DNA of 64,000 nt, from positions 1 through 64,000 of the forward strand of contig JAPOHD010000027.1 in the NCBI GenBank assembly GCA_026671195.1, given 5' to 3'. This DNA comes from Draconibacterium aestuarii (GTDB lineage Bacteria > Bacteroidota > Bacteroidia > Bacteroidales > Prolixibacteraceae). The notes under the pieces are model-generated. The model worked only from the letters and a program-made list of their open reading frames with translations. It was not told the origin of the DNA and searched no databases. Below, one piece after another: positions 34,901-43,056 of the stretch (position 1 is its first letter; each line of letters begins with the position of its first letter). The translations under genes were made by a program, and so were the position numbers.

Positions 34901-34995
34901 CTGAAATTGGTGGTGGAGTATTTAGTAACGGGATTGACCATGGTATTTATCCACAGGCCCGTACCGTACTTGGAGGTGTAAATATTACTTTTTAA
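31927..34995 (+). CDS. SusC/RagA-type TonB-dependent transporter
   Basis: A 1022-aa outer-membrane barrel that imports oligosaccharides with TonB energy. Signal peptide 1-20; CarboxypepD_reg-like beta-sandwich about 23-95; the SusC signature DVDEVVVVGYG at 99-109; plug domain about 112-230 with VRIRGIGTNGDAEPLYIIDG and AIYGARGANGVIIITTK; then the 22-strand barrel, ending in a beta-strand VNITF with a terminal Phe for BAM recognition. Pairs with the SusD-like protein encoded 25 bases downstream. From the flanking enzymes the substrate is inferred to be laminarin-type beta-1,3-glucan oligosaccharides. Confidence 0.95.
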   Translation: MKKFLLMIFCTVLTLGVFAQTTTIKGVVTAASDGQPLPGVTVVVKGTTNGTITNFDGIYEIKVPTDAVLAYSFIGMKTQEIAVSGLTEINVQLESAAFDVDEVVVVGYGTQKKSLVTGAISKVGGEDLQKSSDMRVTQALQGKTAGVVISGNSGQPGDQVSVRIRGIGTNGDAEPLYIIDGLPMSSAGTDFLSSSDVESIEVLKDAASCAIYGARGANGVIIITTKSGKTNEKFTVSYDGYYGIQNPWKKVNLLNAQEYVMLTNEASVNGNGSLFFSNEDIAGFTADTDWQDEMFNYDAPKQNHSFSFNGGTETTAYSSSLNYFKQEGIVAKGKSEYERFTYRLNTVSEFGFFKLGTNLNLVRVSSKGIDTNSHFGNGLAQAINMPPIIPVTNEDGSWATPEQFGIGLQEITNPIAQLSYINSETITSKFIGGMTGEIDFGDILESLKGLTVRTSISGEYASVDTRGYTPLYYLDAMHFTVDDEASRSHDLYTRWNFENVVTYDKTIDEHHFTIMAGTTAFKDQYENVGGSKKNVIFDDFEHSYLDNATDPESANVYGGFSEHTVSSLFSRVNYDLKDRYMFAATIRRDGSSRFGAENKYGYFPSASAGWVLSREDFMSGMSANIDLLKIRASWGQNGSENIGDFGYTSIIGNQNIYYFGDSKTQYNGTQPTRIANPSLKWETSEQTNIGIDLATLESSLRVSLDYYKKTTKDWLVTAPVPMLVGNSAPIINGGEVQNSGFEAEVSYKKQIGKVYASASINGAYNKNEVLDIQNAEQRLQGGDGGFGQSGVLYAGVGTPMGIFWGVETNGIFQTEEEVAAYTNSEGGLIQPNAKPGDIIFIDANGDGSITDDDRIDLGSPYPDFTGGFNLDLEYAGFDFSMFIYAALGQEVYDATRRYDMNGTNYRGDWLNRWTGPGTSNDYPRVTFVDDNQNMKTVSDFFVHDASFVRLRNITLGYTLPKNITDYIKINRVRFYVTAENLLTFTAYKGYDPEIGGGVFSNGIDHGIYPQARTVLGGVNITF

Positions 34996-35020
34996 TGAAA
35001 ACGTTTAAAAAATTAAGAAA

Positions 35021-36616
35021 ATGAAGAATAAAGCAATATATATTTTCAGCTTCATCGCCCTGTTGTTTATGCAGGTTTCATGTTCCGAGGACTTTTTGGA
35101 ATTAAGCCCAAAAACAGGTCAGGTAGAAGCGAACTATTATCAAAATGAAGAACAGGCATTCCTGGCAGTTACAGCTGTGTACGATGCTTATTCTGTGCAG
35201 AACTGGCAATTTGTTCCAACAATGTCTGATATTTTTTCGGATGATGCATTTTGTGGTGGCTCTAACGTAAGCGATATGAGTCAGTTTCAGGAAATGGAAA
35301 TGTTTAACATGACTGCAGAAAACAATGCAGCTGCTGATTTGTGGAACCGTTGTTATTCGGGTATTTACCGTGCAAACCTGTATTTGCAAAAGCAGGAAGA
35401 AGTAACATGGGCAACTGATGGTTTAAAAGAAAGACTGGAAGCTGAAACTTTGTTTTTGCGGGCGTATTTTTACTGGGATCTTGTACGTCATTACGGATAT
35501 ACTCCATTAATTACCGAAGTATTACCATCGGTTGAAGAGTATAAAACACTTCCTCAAAATTCTCCGGATGAGTTATTTACTCAAATTGCAACTGACCTGT
35601 TAAAAGCCGAATCGGTATTGCCGGTTAGTTTAACAGCCGATGAAAAAGGACGTATTTCGAAAGGTGCTGTACAGGCTTTAATCGCGCGAATTTATTTGTA
35701 TCACGAAGGATTTGCAAAACCGGTTCTTGGCGTTTCTTCATGGAGCAACGGAAGCACTACAATCGATAAGGCTTATGCACAATCTGCTCTTGAATCAATC
35801 ATATCGAGCAACGAATATGAGTTGGTATCTGATTACGCAGACCTTTGGGATTGGGAAAATCAAAATAACGAAGAGTCAATTCTTGAAATTCAGTATTCAG
35901 ATAAAGCCAAATCGGGCGACTGGGGAGGCTGGAATATAAACGGAAACTTTTCGAGCGTATGGATTGGTATTCGTAATCCGGAAGGAGATGATGGACGAAT
36001 TTTTCCTGGATGGTCGTTTGCGACTGCTACCTGGAGTCTGGCTAACGAATTTGAAGCTGGCGATCCAAGAAAAGATGTGACCTTGTACGATGCAGAAATT
36101 CGCCTGGACAACTATACCCGAGCCTATATGAATACCGGGTATTTTAACGGAAAATACATGGCTTTAAATGACTACATTGGTTCTGGTGGTGATGCTGCGC
36201 ATAACTTTCCGCGTAACCATATGGATATTCGTTACGCCGATGTATTGTTAATGGCTGCCGAGTTAACGCTGGATAATAATGCAAAAGCAACTGGTTATTT
36301 GAATCTGGTTAGAACCCGTTCTTTAGGTTCTGCAGCAGCACTTTCAAGCATTACTATAGACGATATTTACCACGAACGCAGGGTTGAGTTTGGCGGAGAA
36401 GGATTACGTAAGTGGGATTTATTAAGAAGAGGTAACGATTACGCAGCTGAAAAAATTAACGATAGTTTTAATGTCCCAGCTGATGTTACGAATCCATCGC
36501 ACTTTGCACCTCGTACTTTTAAAGCCAATACCTGGGGAATGTTCCCAATTCCGGCAAGCGAAATCAGAAATACAAACGACGGTGTATTAAAACAAATGGT
36601 TCCTGCATATCAGTAG
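35021..36616 (+). CDS. SusD/RagB-type glycan-binding lipoprotein
   Basis: A 531-aa surface lipoprotein forming the lid of the SusC channel. Lipobox ...MQVSC with Cys21; the N-terminal SusD domain begins SEDFLELSPKTGQVE. TPR-like helices include AETLFLRAYFYWDLVRHYG (about 142-160), the strongest family signature, and the C-terminal HERRVEFGGEGLRKWDLLRR is the usual SusD ending. Expected to bind beta-1,3-glucan chains at the cell surface. 31 bases separate it from the next lipoprotein gene. Confidence 0.95.
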   Translation: MKNKAIYIFSFIALLFMQVSCSEDFLELSPKTGQVEANYYQNEEQAFLAVTAVYDAYSVQNWQFVPTMSDIFSDDAFCGGSNVSDMSQFQEMEMFNMTAENNAAADLWNRCYSGIYRANLYLQKQEEVTWATDGLKERLEAETLFLRAYFYWDLVRHYGYTPLITEVLPSVEEYKTLPQNSPDELFTQIATDLLKAESVLPVSLTADEKGRISKGAVQALIARIYLYHEGFAKPVLGVSSWSNGSTTIDKAYAQSALESIISSNEYELVSDYADLWDWENQNNEESILEIQYSDKAKSGDWGGWNINGNFSSVWIGIRNPEGDDGRIFPGWSFATATWSLANEFEAGDPRKDVTLYDAEIRLDNYTRAYMNTGYFNGKYMALNDYIGSGGDAAHNFPRNHMDIRYADVLLMAAELTLDNNAKATGYLNLVRTRSLGSAAALSSITIDDIYHERRVEFGGEGLRKWDLLRRGNDYAAEKINDSFNVPADVTNPSHFAPRTFKANTWGMFPIPASEIRNTNDGVLKQMVPAYQ

Positions 36617-36647
36617 GTGTATATTTTAATCAATAAAAAAGAGTAAA

Positions 36648-38408
36648 ATGAAAAACAAAATATATTTCAAATTACTGAGTGTGTTTACGCTGCTTGTTTT
36701 ATTTAGCTGCGAACCATTCATGGACGAAAATCCGGAATCGAGTATTAATTTGCCGCCTGATGCAAGTGAAATGGACTTTTCCATTACACTGGGTGATGAT
36801 GACTACCATTATAAAGTTGAGCTGGTGAGCCCCAATGTGTCAGGTGTTTATGTCGTAACGTTCGATCTGGGGAACGGTTCGGTTGTAAAAGAAGAATCAG
36901 CAACTGCTTATTATCCAATGCCTGGAGATTACAACATTACCATGACCATTACAACCAATGGGGGAAGTACTTCTATATCAAAAATACACACAACTACTGC
37001 GACCGATTATTCCATCTTTACTGATGAGAAATATGTTGCACTTAGCGGAGGAGCTACTGCTTCTCAAGGAAAAACATGGGTAGTTGATAGTTTAACCTTA
37101 GGTCATTTTGGAATTGGTCCTGCGGGTGGTAACTGGCCTGAGTGGTGGGCGGCTTCTGCATTGCAAAAAACAAATTCGGGAGCTTACGATGATGAGTTTG
37201 TTTTTAATATTAACGGTTTTAGTTTTGAATTTAATAACAACGGAGATTCCTATGTGAAAGATTATCGTAAGGATAATCCGAATTATTCTAACCCTGTAGA
37301 ATTATATGGAGAACCGGATTGCAAGGTTGATTATACTCCTGCTTCGGCTACTTGGTCCATTGTTACTAAAGATGATGGTGACTATATTGTTATAACCTCT
37401 GAAACACCGGCGTTTTTTGGTTTCGATTATGGAGCTGTGGGCGGAGAATATAGAATTGAAGAACTTAGTGAGAACTTTCTTCATTTAAGTTGTATTGGCG
37501 GCGACGGAAACAGATGGTATAATAAGTTGATTCCTGCAGGTTATGAAAGACCAAGTATTGAATGGGAATTTGCTGTAACCGAAGGAGCTGAAGTAAACTC
37601 ATACGACGTATCATTGAATATAGTCAACGTACCGGTTGGAGAGTCAATTGAAAAGTTTGTTGTTGATTTTGGAGATGGGAATGTTGTTGAAACAGCTGAT
37701 GCCAACGAGGTAATCTCTGTTACATACATGCGGGCAGGAACTTATGTAGTTACCGTAACCGCGACAACTTCTTTAGGCGATTTGGTTAAAACCACATCTG
37801 TGGTTGTGGCAAATCATCATCCTGATTATGAGGAGTTCATACTGAATGAAATTATAATGTATGCCGACTTTAGTGAAGTAACACTTGCACCTGTAAATGG
37901 CGAAAATTGTTCTGTTGCAGTGGTTGATAATCCCGACAGAACGTATCCAAACAAGAGCGCCAAAGTTGGATTCTATTCAAAAACAGATAACGAGTGGGCG
38001 AATGCAAACATGAAATTACCATCAGGTTACCGGTTTGATTTACGCCAGAAAAGTGTAATAAAACTGAAAGTTTTCGGTAAAGCCGGAGATGTTGTGTTAC
38101 TTAAGTTTGAAAACACCGACAGAGGTGGAAATGCATGGCAAACCGGTGCCGAGCTTACTTACACTATCCAGCAAGATAATACCTGGGAAGTTGTAGAATA
38201 CGATTTCGCCGGTGTTGGCGCAGGATGGGATTGGACAGGTGACCAATTTACAAGCGATATTACAACCGACGACAGATTTAACAACGGATTTTATGATATT
38301 ATACGTATCATGTTAAATCCCGGGAATGGTAGTGGTACTCATGAATTTTATTTCGACGAATTGGCAGGTCCTCACGTTGAGGGAATAAAATCTGCTTCCA
38401 TAAAGTAA
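36648..38408 (+). CDS. PKD-domain surface lipoprotein, probable laminarin-binding protein
   Basis: A 586-aa lipoprotein (lipobox VLFSC, Cys21). After a short linker a PKD-like beta-sandwich spans about 40-118. A middle domain (about 130-290) is rich in aromatic residues (GGNWPEWWAAS, FFGFDYG). A second PKD (about 295-375) includes KFVVDFGDGN and VSVTYMRAGTYVVTVTATTS-like sequence. A C-terminal galactose-binding-like module (about 385-580) follows. It holds no catalytic motif I can see. Third after SusC and SusD, it occupies the SusE/SusF (surface glycan-binding protein) position; binding of the glucan is inferred from place and architecture. A terminator follows it. Confidence 0.75.
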   Translation: MKNKIYFKLLSVFTLLVLFSCEPFMDENPESSINLPPDASEMDFSITLGDDDYHYKVELVSPNVSGVYVVTFDLGNGSVVKEESATAYYPMPGDYNITMTITTNGGSTSISKIHTTTATDYSIFTDEKYVALSGGATASQGKTWVVDSLTLGHFGIGPAGGNWPEWWAASALQKTNSGAYDDEFVFNINGFSFEFNNNGDSYVKDYRKDNPNYSNPVELYGEPDCKVDYTPASATWSIVTKDDGDYIVITSETPAFFGFDYGAVGGEYRIEELSENFLHLSCIGGDGNRWYNKLIPAGYERPSIEWEFAVTEGAEVNSYDVSLNIVNVPVGESIEKFVVDFGDGNVVETADANEVISVTYMRAGTYVVTVTATTSLGDLVKTTSVVVANHHPDYEEFILNEIIMYADFSEVTLAPVNGENCSVAVVDNPDRTYPNKSAKVGFYSKTDNEWANANMKLPSGYRFDLRQKSVIKLKVFGKAGDVVLLKFENTDRGGNAWQTGAELTYTIQQDNTWEVVEYDFAGVGAGWDWTGDQFTSDITTDDRFNNGFYDIIRIMLNPGNGSGTHEFYFDELAGPHVEGIKSASIK

Positions 38409-38422
38409 TAGTTTAGTTTGAT

Positions 38423-38453
38423 AAAAAAGGGGAGACTTCTCTCCCCTTTTTTA
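38423..38453 (+). terminator. Strong hairpin between the susCD part and the enzyme part of the locus
   Basis: AAAAAAGGGGAGA (38423-38435), CTTC loop, TCTCCCCTTTTTT (38440-38452). Perfect 13-bp pairing with a T-run on the plus strand, 14 bases after the stop at 38408. It probably ends or attenuates the upstream transcript. Confidence 0.85.
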
Positions 38454-38552
38454 TCTTGGTAGATTAAAAAAAACGAATAAACTCTTCGGAACAGGATTGG
38501 CATGTTCTTTATAATTCCGGTAAAATAACTTCACTAAAAAAGAATTGAAATA

Positions 38553-39890
38553 ATGTTGGCCGCGATTAAAATATTAATGAATAAGTGGTTCCCCTTCTTC
38601 CTCATAATTATTGTAACGTTACCAATAATATGTGCATGTGGTAAAGAAGATGCCGGACCGGTTTTTAAAGTCGATTTCAGTTTCGAGTTTATAGACGAGA
38701 ACAATGTGCGTTTTACCAATCAATCGGAAGGGGAATATTACCTTTTAGATTGGGACTTTGGAAATGGAGAAACCGCATCGAATACCGAAAAAAACAGGGT
38801 GTATGATATGTATTATCCACAGTCAGGAGCCTATTCAGCGAGCCTTACAGTTATTGATTTTGATGGTAATCGCGAAACCGTATCAAAAGATGTAAGCATT
38901 ACAAATGATGATTTGGTTGTTTCGTTTACTGCTACCGTCAATGTCACAAATCCAAATAAAGTCAACCTCGTAAATACTTCAGTTGGCGAGTTTTCTTCTT
39001 TTAAATGGATTTACCGAAACAAGGTGATTGAGAATGAAACAAATGCAGAAGCCTATTTCCCTTTTTCGGGTACCTATGAAATTGAATTGCAGGTCACCAA
39101 AGGAACCGATGTGTTTTCACAAAAGCAATCGGTAAACATATCGACCGACGATCCTGAGTATGTAAACAATTTTACATTAAGCTGGGCCGATGAATTTGAA
39201 AGTACAGCAGTAAACACCTCGGACTGGACTTTTGAAACAGGAGCATCTGGCTGGGGAAATAACGAACTTCAGAATTATACAAATGGCGCCAATGCTGAAA
39301 TTAAAGATGGAATATTAATTCTTACTGCAAAAAAAGTCAATGACAATACTTCTGTGGGATCGTATACCTCAACACGATTGATTACCAAAGGGGAACAGGA
39401 ATTTACCTACGGAAAAATGGAAATTTGTGCAAAACTTCCGGCAGGGAGAGGAATTTGGCCGGCAATCTGGATGCTTGGAGCCGATATTGGCTCGGTTAGC
39501 TGGCCGGCTTGTGGCGAAATAGATATTATGGAGTATGTCGGTTACGAGCCAAATACCGTGCATGCAACTGTTCATACAACCGCCGGTTCAGGTTCAAATG
39601 GCGATGGAAACAGTAAAACGCTGGAAACTGCTGAAGAAGAATTTCATATTTACGGGCTTATATGGACCGAAAAAGAACTGGTTTTTTACACCGATTCGCC
39701 CGAAAATATAACTCACAGATATGCACCATCAAACAAAACAGATGATAACTGGCCTTTCAACAAACCTCAGTTTTTTATACTGAATATAGCGGTTGGAGGT
39801 AACTGGGGTGGAGCCCAGGGAATTGATAATTCAATTTTTCCACAGAGTATGGAAATTGATTATGTGCGGGTTTATCAACCGCTTGAATAG
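38553..39890 (+). CDS. GH16 endo-beta-1,3-glucanase with two PKD-like domains
   Basis: A 445-aa lipoprotein: hydrophobic leader with lipobox IICAC (Cys29), two PKD-like sandwiches (about 38-116 and 120-198; DWDFGNGE and FPFSGTYEIELQ mark them), then a GH16 catalytic domain (about 205-445). The active-site strand CGEIDIMEYVG at 320-330 gives nucleophile Glu322, helper Asp324 and acid/base Glu327. The W-P-A-I-W-M-L segment and AVGGNWGGAQGID near the end are typical of laminarinases (GH16_3). It should cut beta-1,3-glucan internally at the cell surface. Start uncertain: ATG 38553 is used, but ATG 38580 (MNKWFPFF) gives an equally good lipoprotein leader. Confidence 0.9.
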   Translation: MLAAIKILMNKWFPFFLIIIVTLPIICACGKEDAGPVFKVDFSFEFIDENNVRFTNQSEGEYYLLDWDFGNGETASNTEKNRVYDMYYPQSGAYSASLTVIDFDGNRETVSKDVSITNDDLVVSFTATVNVTNPNKVNLVNTSVGEFSSFKWIYRNKVIENETNAEAYFPFSGTYEIELQVTKGTDVFSQKQSVNISTDDPEYVNNFTLSWADEFESTAVNTSDWTFETGASGWGNNELQNYTNGANAEIKDGILILTAKKVNDNTSVGSYTSTRLITKGEQEFTYGKMEICAKLPAGRGIWPAIWMLGADIGSVSWPACGEIDIMEYVGYEPNTVHATVHTTAGSGSNGDGNSKTLETAEEEFHIYGLIWTEKELVFYTDSPENITHRYAPSNKTDDNWPFNKPQFFILNIAVGGNWGGAQGIDNSIFPQSMEIDYVRVYQPLE

Positions 39891-39916
39891 GATAGGAAAG
39901 TTCTAAAATTAAGCTT

Positions 39917-40789
39917 ATGGGAGATTCAAAATTTATAATATTCCTTTTTGTAATAGTTGTTTTTATGTCTTGCAATCAGAACAAGACAAATACAACAAAA
40001 GGCAGTTCCGAAATTGTTTCTGATGCAGATTACAAGCTCGTTTGGCAGGATGAATTCGATTATTCGGGTTTACCTGATTCAACAAAGTGGTGGTATGATA
40101 CAGAAGGAAACGATGCCGGTTGGGGAAATAACGAGGCGCAATTTTATACCGTAAATCGTTTGGAAAATGCCAAAGTTGAAAACGGAATTTTAAATATAAT
40201 TGCTCAAAAGGAGGATTACAAAGGCAAAAAATATACTTCGGCAAGGTTGGTTTCAAAAGTCGACTGGAAATACGGAAGAATAGAAATACGGGCAAAATTG
40301 CCTTCCGGAAGAGGAACATGGGCAGCCATTTGGATGATGCCAGGAGGATGGACCTTTAATTCGGGGAACTGGCCCGATATAGGCGAATTCGATATAATGG
40401 AACATGTTGGTTACGATGCCGGAGTAATTCATGCATCAGCCCACTCGCGTGATTATCAGTGGCAAATTGGAACACAAAAAACCGATACAATTCATATTGC
40501 TGATGCAACAGAAAAGTATCATTCATATATATGGGAATGGACACCTGAAGTTGTGAAAGCCTATGCTGATGATCGACTTTATTTTGAATATGAAAATGAG
40601 GGTTTGGGCGAAACAAAATGGCCTTACGATAAACCTTTTTATTTGATATTAAATGTCGCCGTTGGTGGTGCCTGGGGGAGTGTAGAGGGAATTGATGACG
40701 CTGCTTTCCCTCAAACAATGGAAGTAGATTATGTTAGAATCTATCAAAAAAATAGTAGCGATTTTGAATCTTATAACGTAGAAAAATGA
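39917..40789 (+). CDS. GH16 endo-beta-1,3-glucanase, single domain
   Basis: A 290-aa lipoprotein (lipobox VFMSC, Cys19) consisting only of a GH16 domain. DIGEFDIMEHVGYD contains nucleophile Glu157, Asp159 and acid/base Glu162; GRGTWAAIWMMPGG and NVAVGGAWGSVEGID are the substrate-cleft segments of laminarinase-type GH16. Compared with the preceding gene it lacks PKD modules and carries Phe instead of Ile inside the ExDxxE motif. Its stop overlaps the GH3 start by four bases (ATGA). It presumably shortens glucan in the periplasm or on the surface before GH3 action. Confidence 0.92.
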   Translation: MGDSKFIIFLFVIVVFMSCNQNKTNTTKGSSEIVSDADYKLVWQDEFDYSGLPDSTKWWYDTEGNDAGWGNNEAQFYTVNRLENAKVENGILNIIAQKEDYKGKKYTSARLVSKVDWKYGRIEIRAKLPSGRGTWAAIWMMPGGWTFNSGNWPDIGEFDIMEHVGYDAGVIHASAHSRDYQWQIGTQKTDTIHIADATEKYHSYIWEWTPEVVKAYADDRLYFEYENEGLGETKWPYDKPFYLILNVAVGGAWGSVEGIDDAAFPQTMEVDYVRIYQKNSSDFESYNVEK

Positions 40790-43038
40790 AGCATTTATTT
40801 GGTCTTTTAACAATTGGAGTAGTACTAGGTTTAGCAGGATGTTTGAACCAGAATGAGCATAATCCGTGGATGAATGATAAAGAAATACTTGACCTGATTC
40901 AGCAAATGACCCTGGAAGAGAAAATAGGGCAAATGCAGCAAATAAATGGTTTTGGAGGTGAGATACCGGAGCACCTTAAACAAGATGTTATCGATGGCAA
41001 AATTGGTTCGATACTGAATGAAGTAAATGTTAAAACCATTAATGAAATTCAACGAATTGCACTGGAAGAAAGTCGTTTGGGCATTCCGGTTATTATTGGC
41101 CGCGATGTAATTCATGGTTTTAAAACGGTATTTCCAATTCCTTTGGGGCAGGCGGCAACCTGGAATCCCGAAGTGGTGAAAGCCGGTGCACGCGTAGCCG
41201 CAAAAGAGGCCTGGTCGTCGGGTGTAAACTGGACTTTCGCACCAATGATTGACATCAGCCGCGATGCACGATGGGGACGAATTGCAGAAAGTTGCGGCGA
41301 AGATCCGTACCTGACTTCCGTAATGGGCGTGGCAATGGTGGAAGGATTTCAGGGAGATGATTTAAGCGCCGACGGTTCAATTCTGGCATGTGCCAAACAT
41401 TTTGCAGGTTATGGAGCAGCCGAAGGGGGTCGCGATTACAATACAACTCTTATTCCAGAAGGTGAGTTAAGAAATATTTACCTAAAATCGTTTCAGGCAG
41501 TTGAAGAAGCAGGCGCAGGTAGTTTTATGTCGGGATTTAACGATTTAAATGGTGTGCCTGCCTCGGGAAACGAGTTTTTACTTCGAAAAGTTTTACGCAA
41601 CGAATGGAATTTTGAGGGTTTTGTGGTGAGCGATTGGGCATCGATTACCGAAATGATAACTCATGGATATGTTGCAGATGAAAAAAATGCAGCTGAAAAA
41701 GCAATTAAGGCCGGCGTTGATATGGAAATGGCTACCACTTCCTATAAAACGTATTTACAAGAACTTATTGATGAGGGGAGAATTGATGAGGAATTATTGG
41801 ACGAAGCCGTTTATCGGATTTTAAAAATTAAATTCGATTTGGGCTTGTTCAATAATCCTTATGTAAAAGAAGAAGACCAAAACCAATTTGCATTGCCCGA
41901 ATATCTGGAGACAGCAAAAGAGGCTGCCATTCAAAGTATGGTTCTATTAAAAAATGAGAAAAGTATTCTACCACTTACAAACGAGGTGGGGAAAGTTGCT
42001 TTAATTGGTCCAATGGCAAATCAGAAATACGAACAGTTGGGAACTTGGATATTTGATGGTGATAGCGATTTAAGCATTACACCACTCGAAGCTCTTCAAT
42101 TGGAATTAGGTGATAATAAAGTTTTGTTTGCAGAAGGTTTAAGTTACACTCGTTCAAAAGATAAAGCAGGTTTTGCACAAGCTGTTACTGCAGCAAAACA
42201 AGCCGATGTTGTAGTAATGTGTTTGGGCGAAGAATCAATTTTGTCGGGAGAGGCACATTGTAGGGCATCGCTCGATTTGCCGGGAGCACAAAACGAATTG
42301 ATTGAAGAAGTTGCTAAGGCCGGAAAACCAATTGTATTGGTTGTAATGGCTGGCCGACCACTTGCCATTGGAGCCGTGAGCAAACATGTGGATGCGGTTT
42401 TGTATTCATTTCATCCGGGAACAATGGGAGGGCCAGCTTTGGCTGAACTGCTGCTGGGAGTTTCGAATCCTTCGGGCAAACTACCTGTTACTTTTCCTAA
42501 ATCAGCAGGTCAAATACCAATTTATTACAACCACAAAAACACCGGGCGCCCGGTTGATAAAGCCAGCTGGACTTGCATCGATGATATTCCGTTAAATACA
42601 TTTCAAACTTCACTCGGAAATACATCGCATTATCTCGATTTGGGTTTTGATCCGCTTTATCCCTTTGGATTTGGATTATCGTATACCACCTTTGAGTATA
42701 AAGACTTAAAAATTGAAACGCCAAAAGTGAAATTGGATGATGATGTTATTGCCTCGGTAACGCTTGAGAATACCGGGAATTTTATAGGTGAAGAAGTTGT
42801 CCAGCTTTATGTCCGTGATTTGGTAGGATCGGTTACTCGTCCCGTAAAAGAATTGAAAGCATTTCAAAGAGTTCAGTTAAAACCCGGCGAATCAAAAAAA
42901 ATAACTTTTAAAATAAACACTTCTGAGCTGGCATTTTTCAACAACGAAATGAAGGAAGTTACCGAGCCAGGCGAATTTCATTTATGGATTGGTGGCAGTT
43001 CAAATGCTGACTTACAGGCATCGTTTATTATTGAATAA
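40786..43038 (+). CDS. GH3 beta-glucosidase (BglX-like)
   Basis: A 750-aa lipoprotein (LAGC, Cys19) that removes terminal glucose from beta-glucan oligosaccharides. The TIM-barrel domain holds the KHFAGYG substrate-binding segment (204-210) and the nucleophile Asp283 in GFVVSDWASI. The alpha/beta sandwich domain follows (about 390-600; GEESILSGEAHCRASLDLPG carries candidate acid/base glutamates), and a C-terminal fibronectin-III-like domain (about 650-745) contains VTLENTGNFIGEEVVQLYVR. Length and order match BglX-type periplasmic enzymes. Co-translated with the GH16 gene before it. Confidence 0.94.
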   Translation: MKHLFGLLTIGVVLGLAGCLNQNEHNPWMNDKEILDLIQQMTLEEKIGQMQQINGFGGEIPEHLKQDVIDGKIGSILNEVNVKTINEIQRIALEESRLGIPVIIGRDVIHGFKTVFPIPLGQAATWNPEVVKAGARVAAKEAWSSGVNWTFAPMIDISRDARWGRIAESCGEDPYLTSVMGVAMVEGFQGDDLSADGSILACAKHFAGYGAAEGGRDYNTTLIPEGELRNIYLKSFQAVEEAGAGSFMSGFNDLNGVPASGNEFLLRKVLRNEWNFEGFVVSDWASITEMITHGYVADEKNAAEKAIKAGVDMEMATTSYKTYLQELIDEGRIDEELLDEAVYRILKIKFDLGLFNNPYVKEEDQNQFALPEYLETAKEAAIQSMVLLKNEKSILPLTNEVGKVALIGPMANQKYEQLGTWIFDGDSDLSITPLEALQLELGDNKVLFAEGLSYTRSKDKAGFAQAVTAAKQADVVVMCLGEESILSGEAHCRASLDLPGAQNELIEEVAKAGKPIVLVVMAGRPLAIGAVSKHVDAVLYSFHPGTMGGPALAELLLGVSNPSGKLPVTFPKSAGQIPIYYNHKNTGRPVDKASWTCIDDIPLNTFQTSLGNTSHYLDLGFDPLYPFGFGLSYTTFEYKDLKIETPKVKLDDDVIASVTLENTGNFIGEEVVQLYVRDLVGSVTRPVKELKAFQRVQLKPGESKKITFKINTSELAFFNNEMKEVTEPGEFHLWIGGSSNADLQASFIIE

Positions 43039-43056
43039 TTTAGGAATAGGGATAAA

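Noticed and set aside
40786-43038. Open frames inside the GH3 gene (for example 40831-41115 and 40356-40718 near it, minus strand)
   Set aside because: Antisense shadows of strongly coding plus-strand genes with conserved catalytic motifs.
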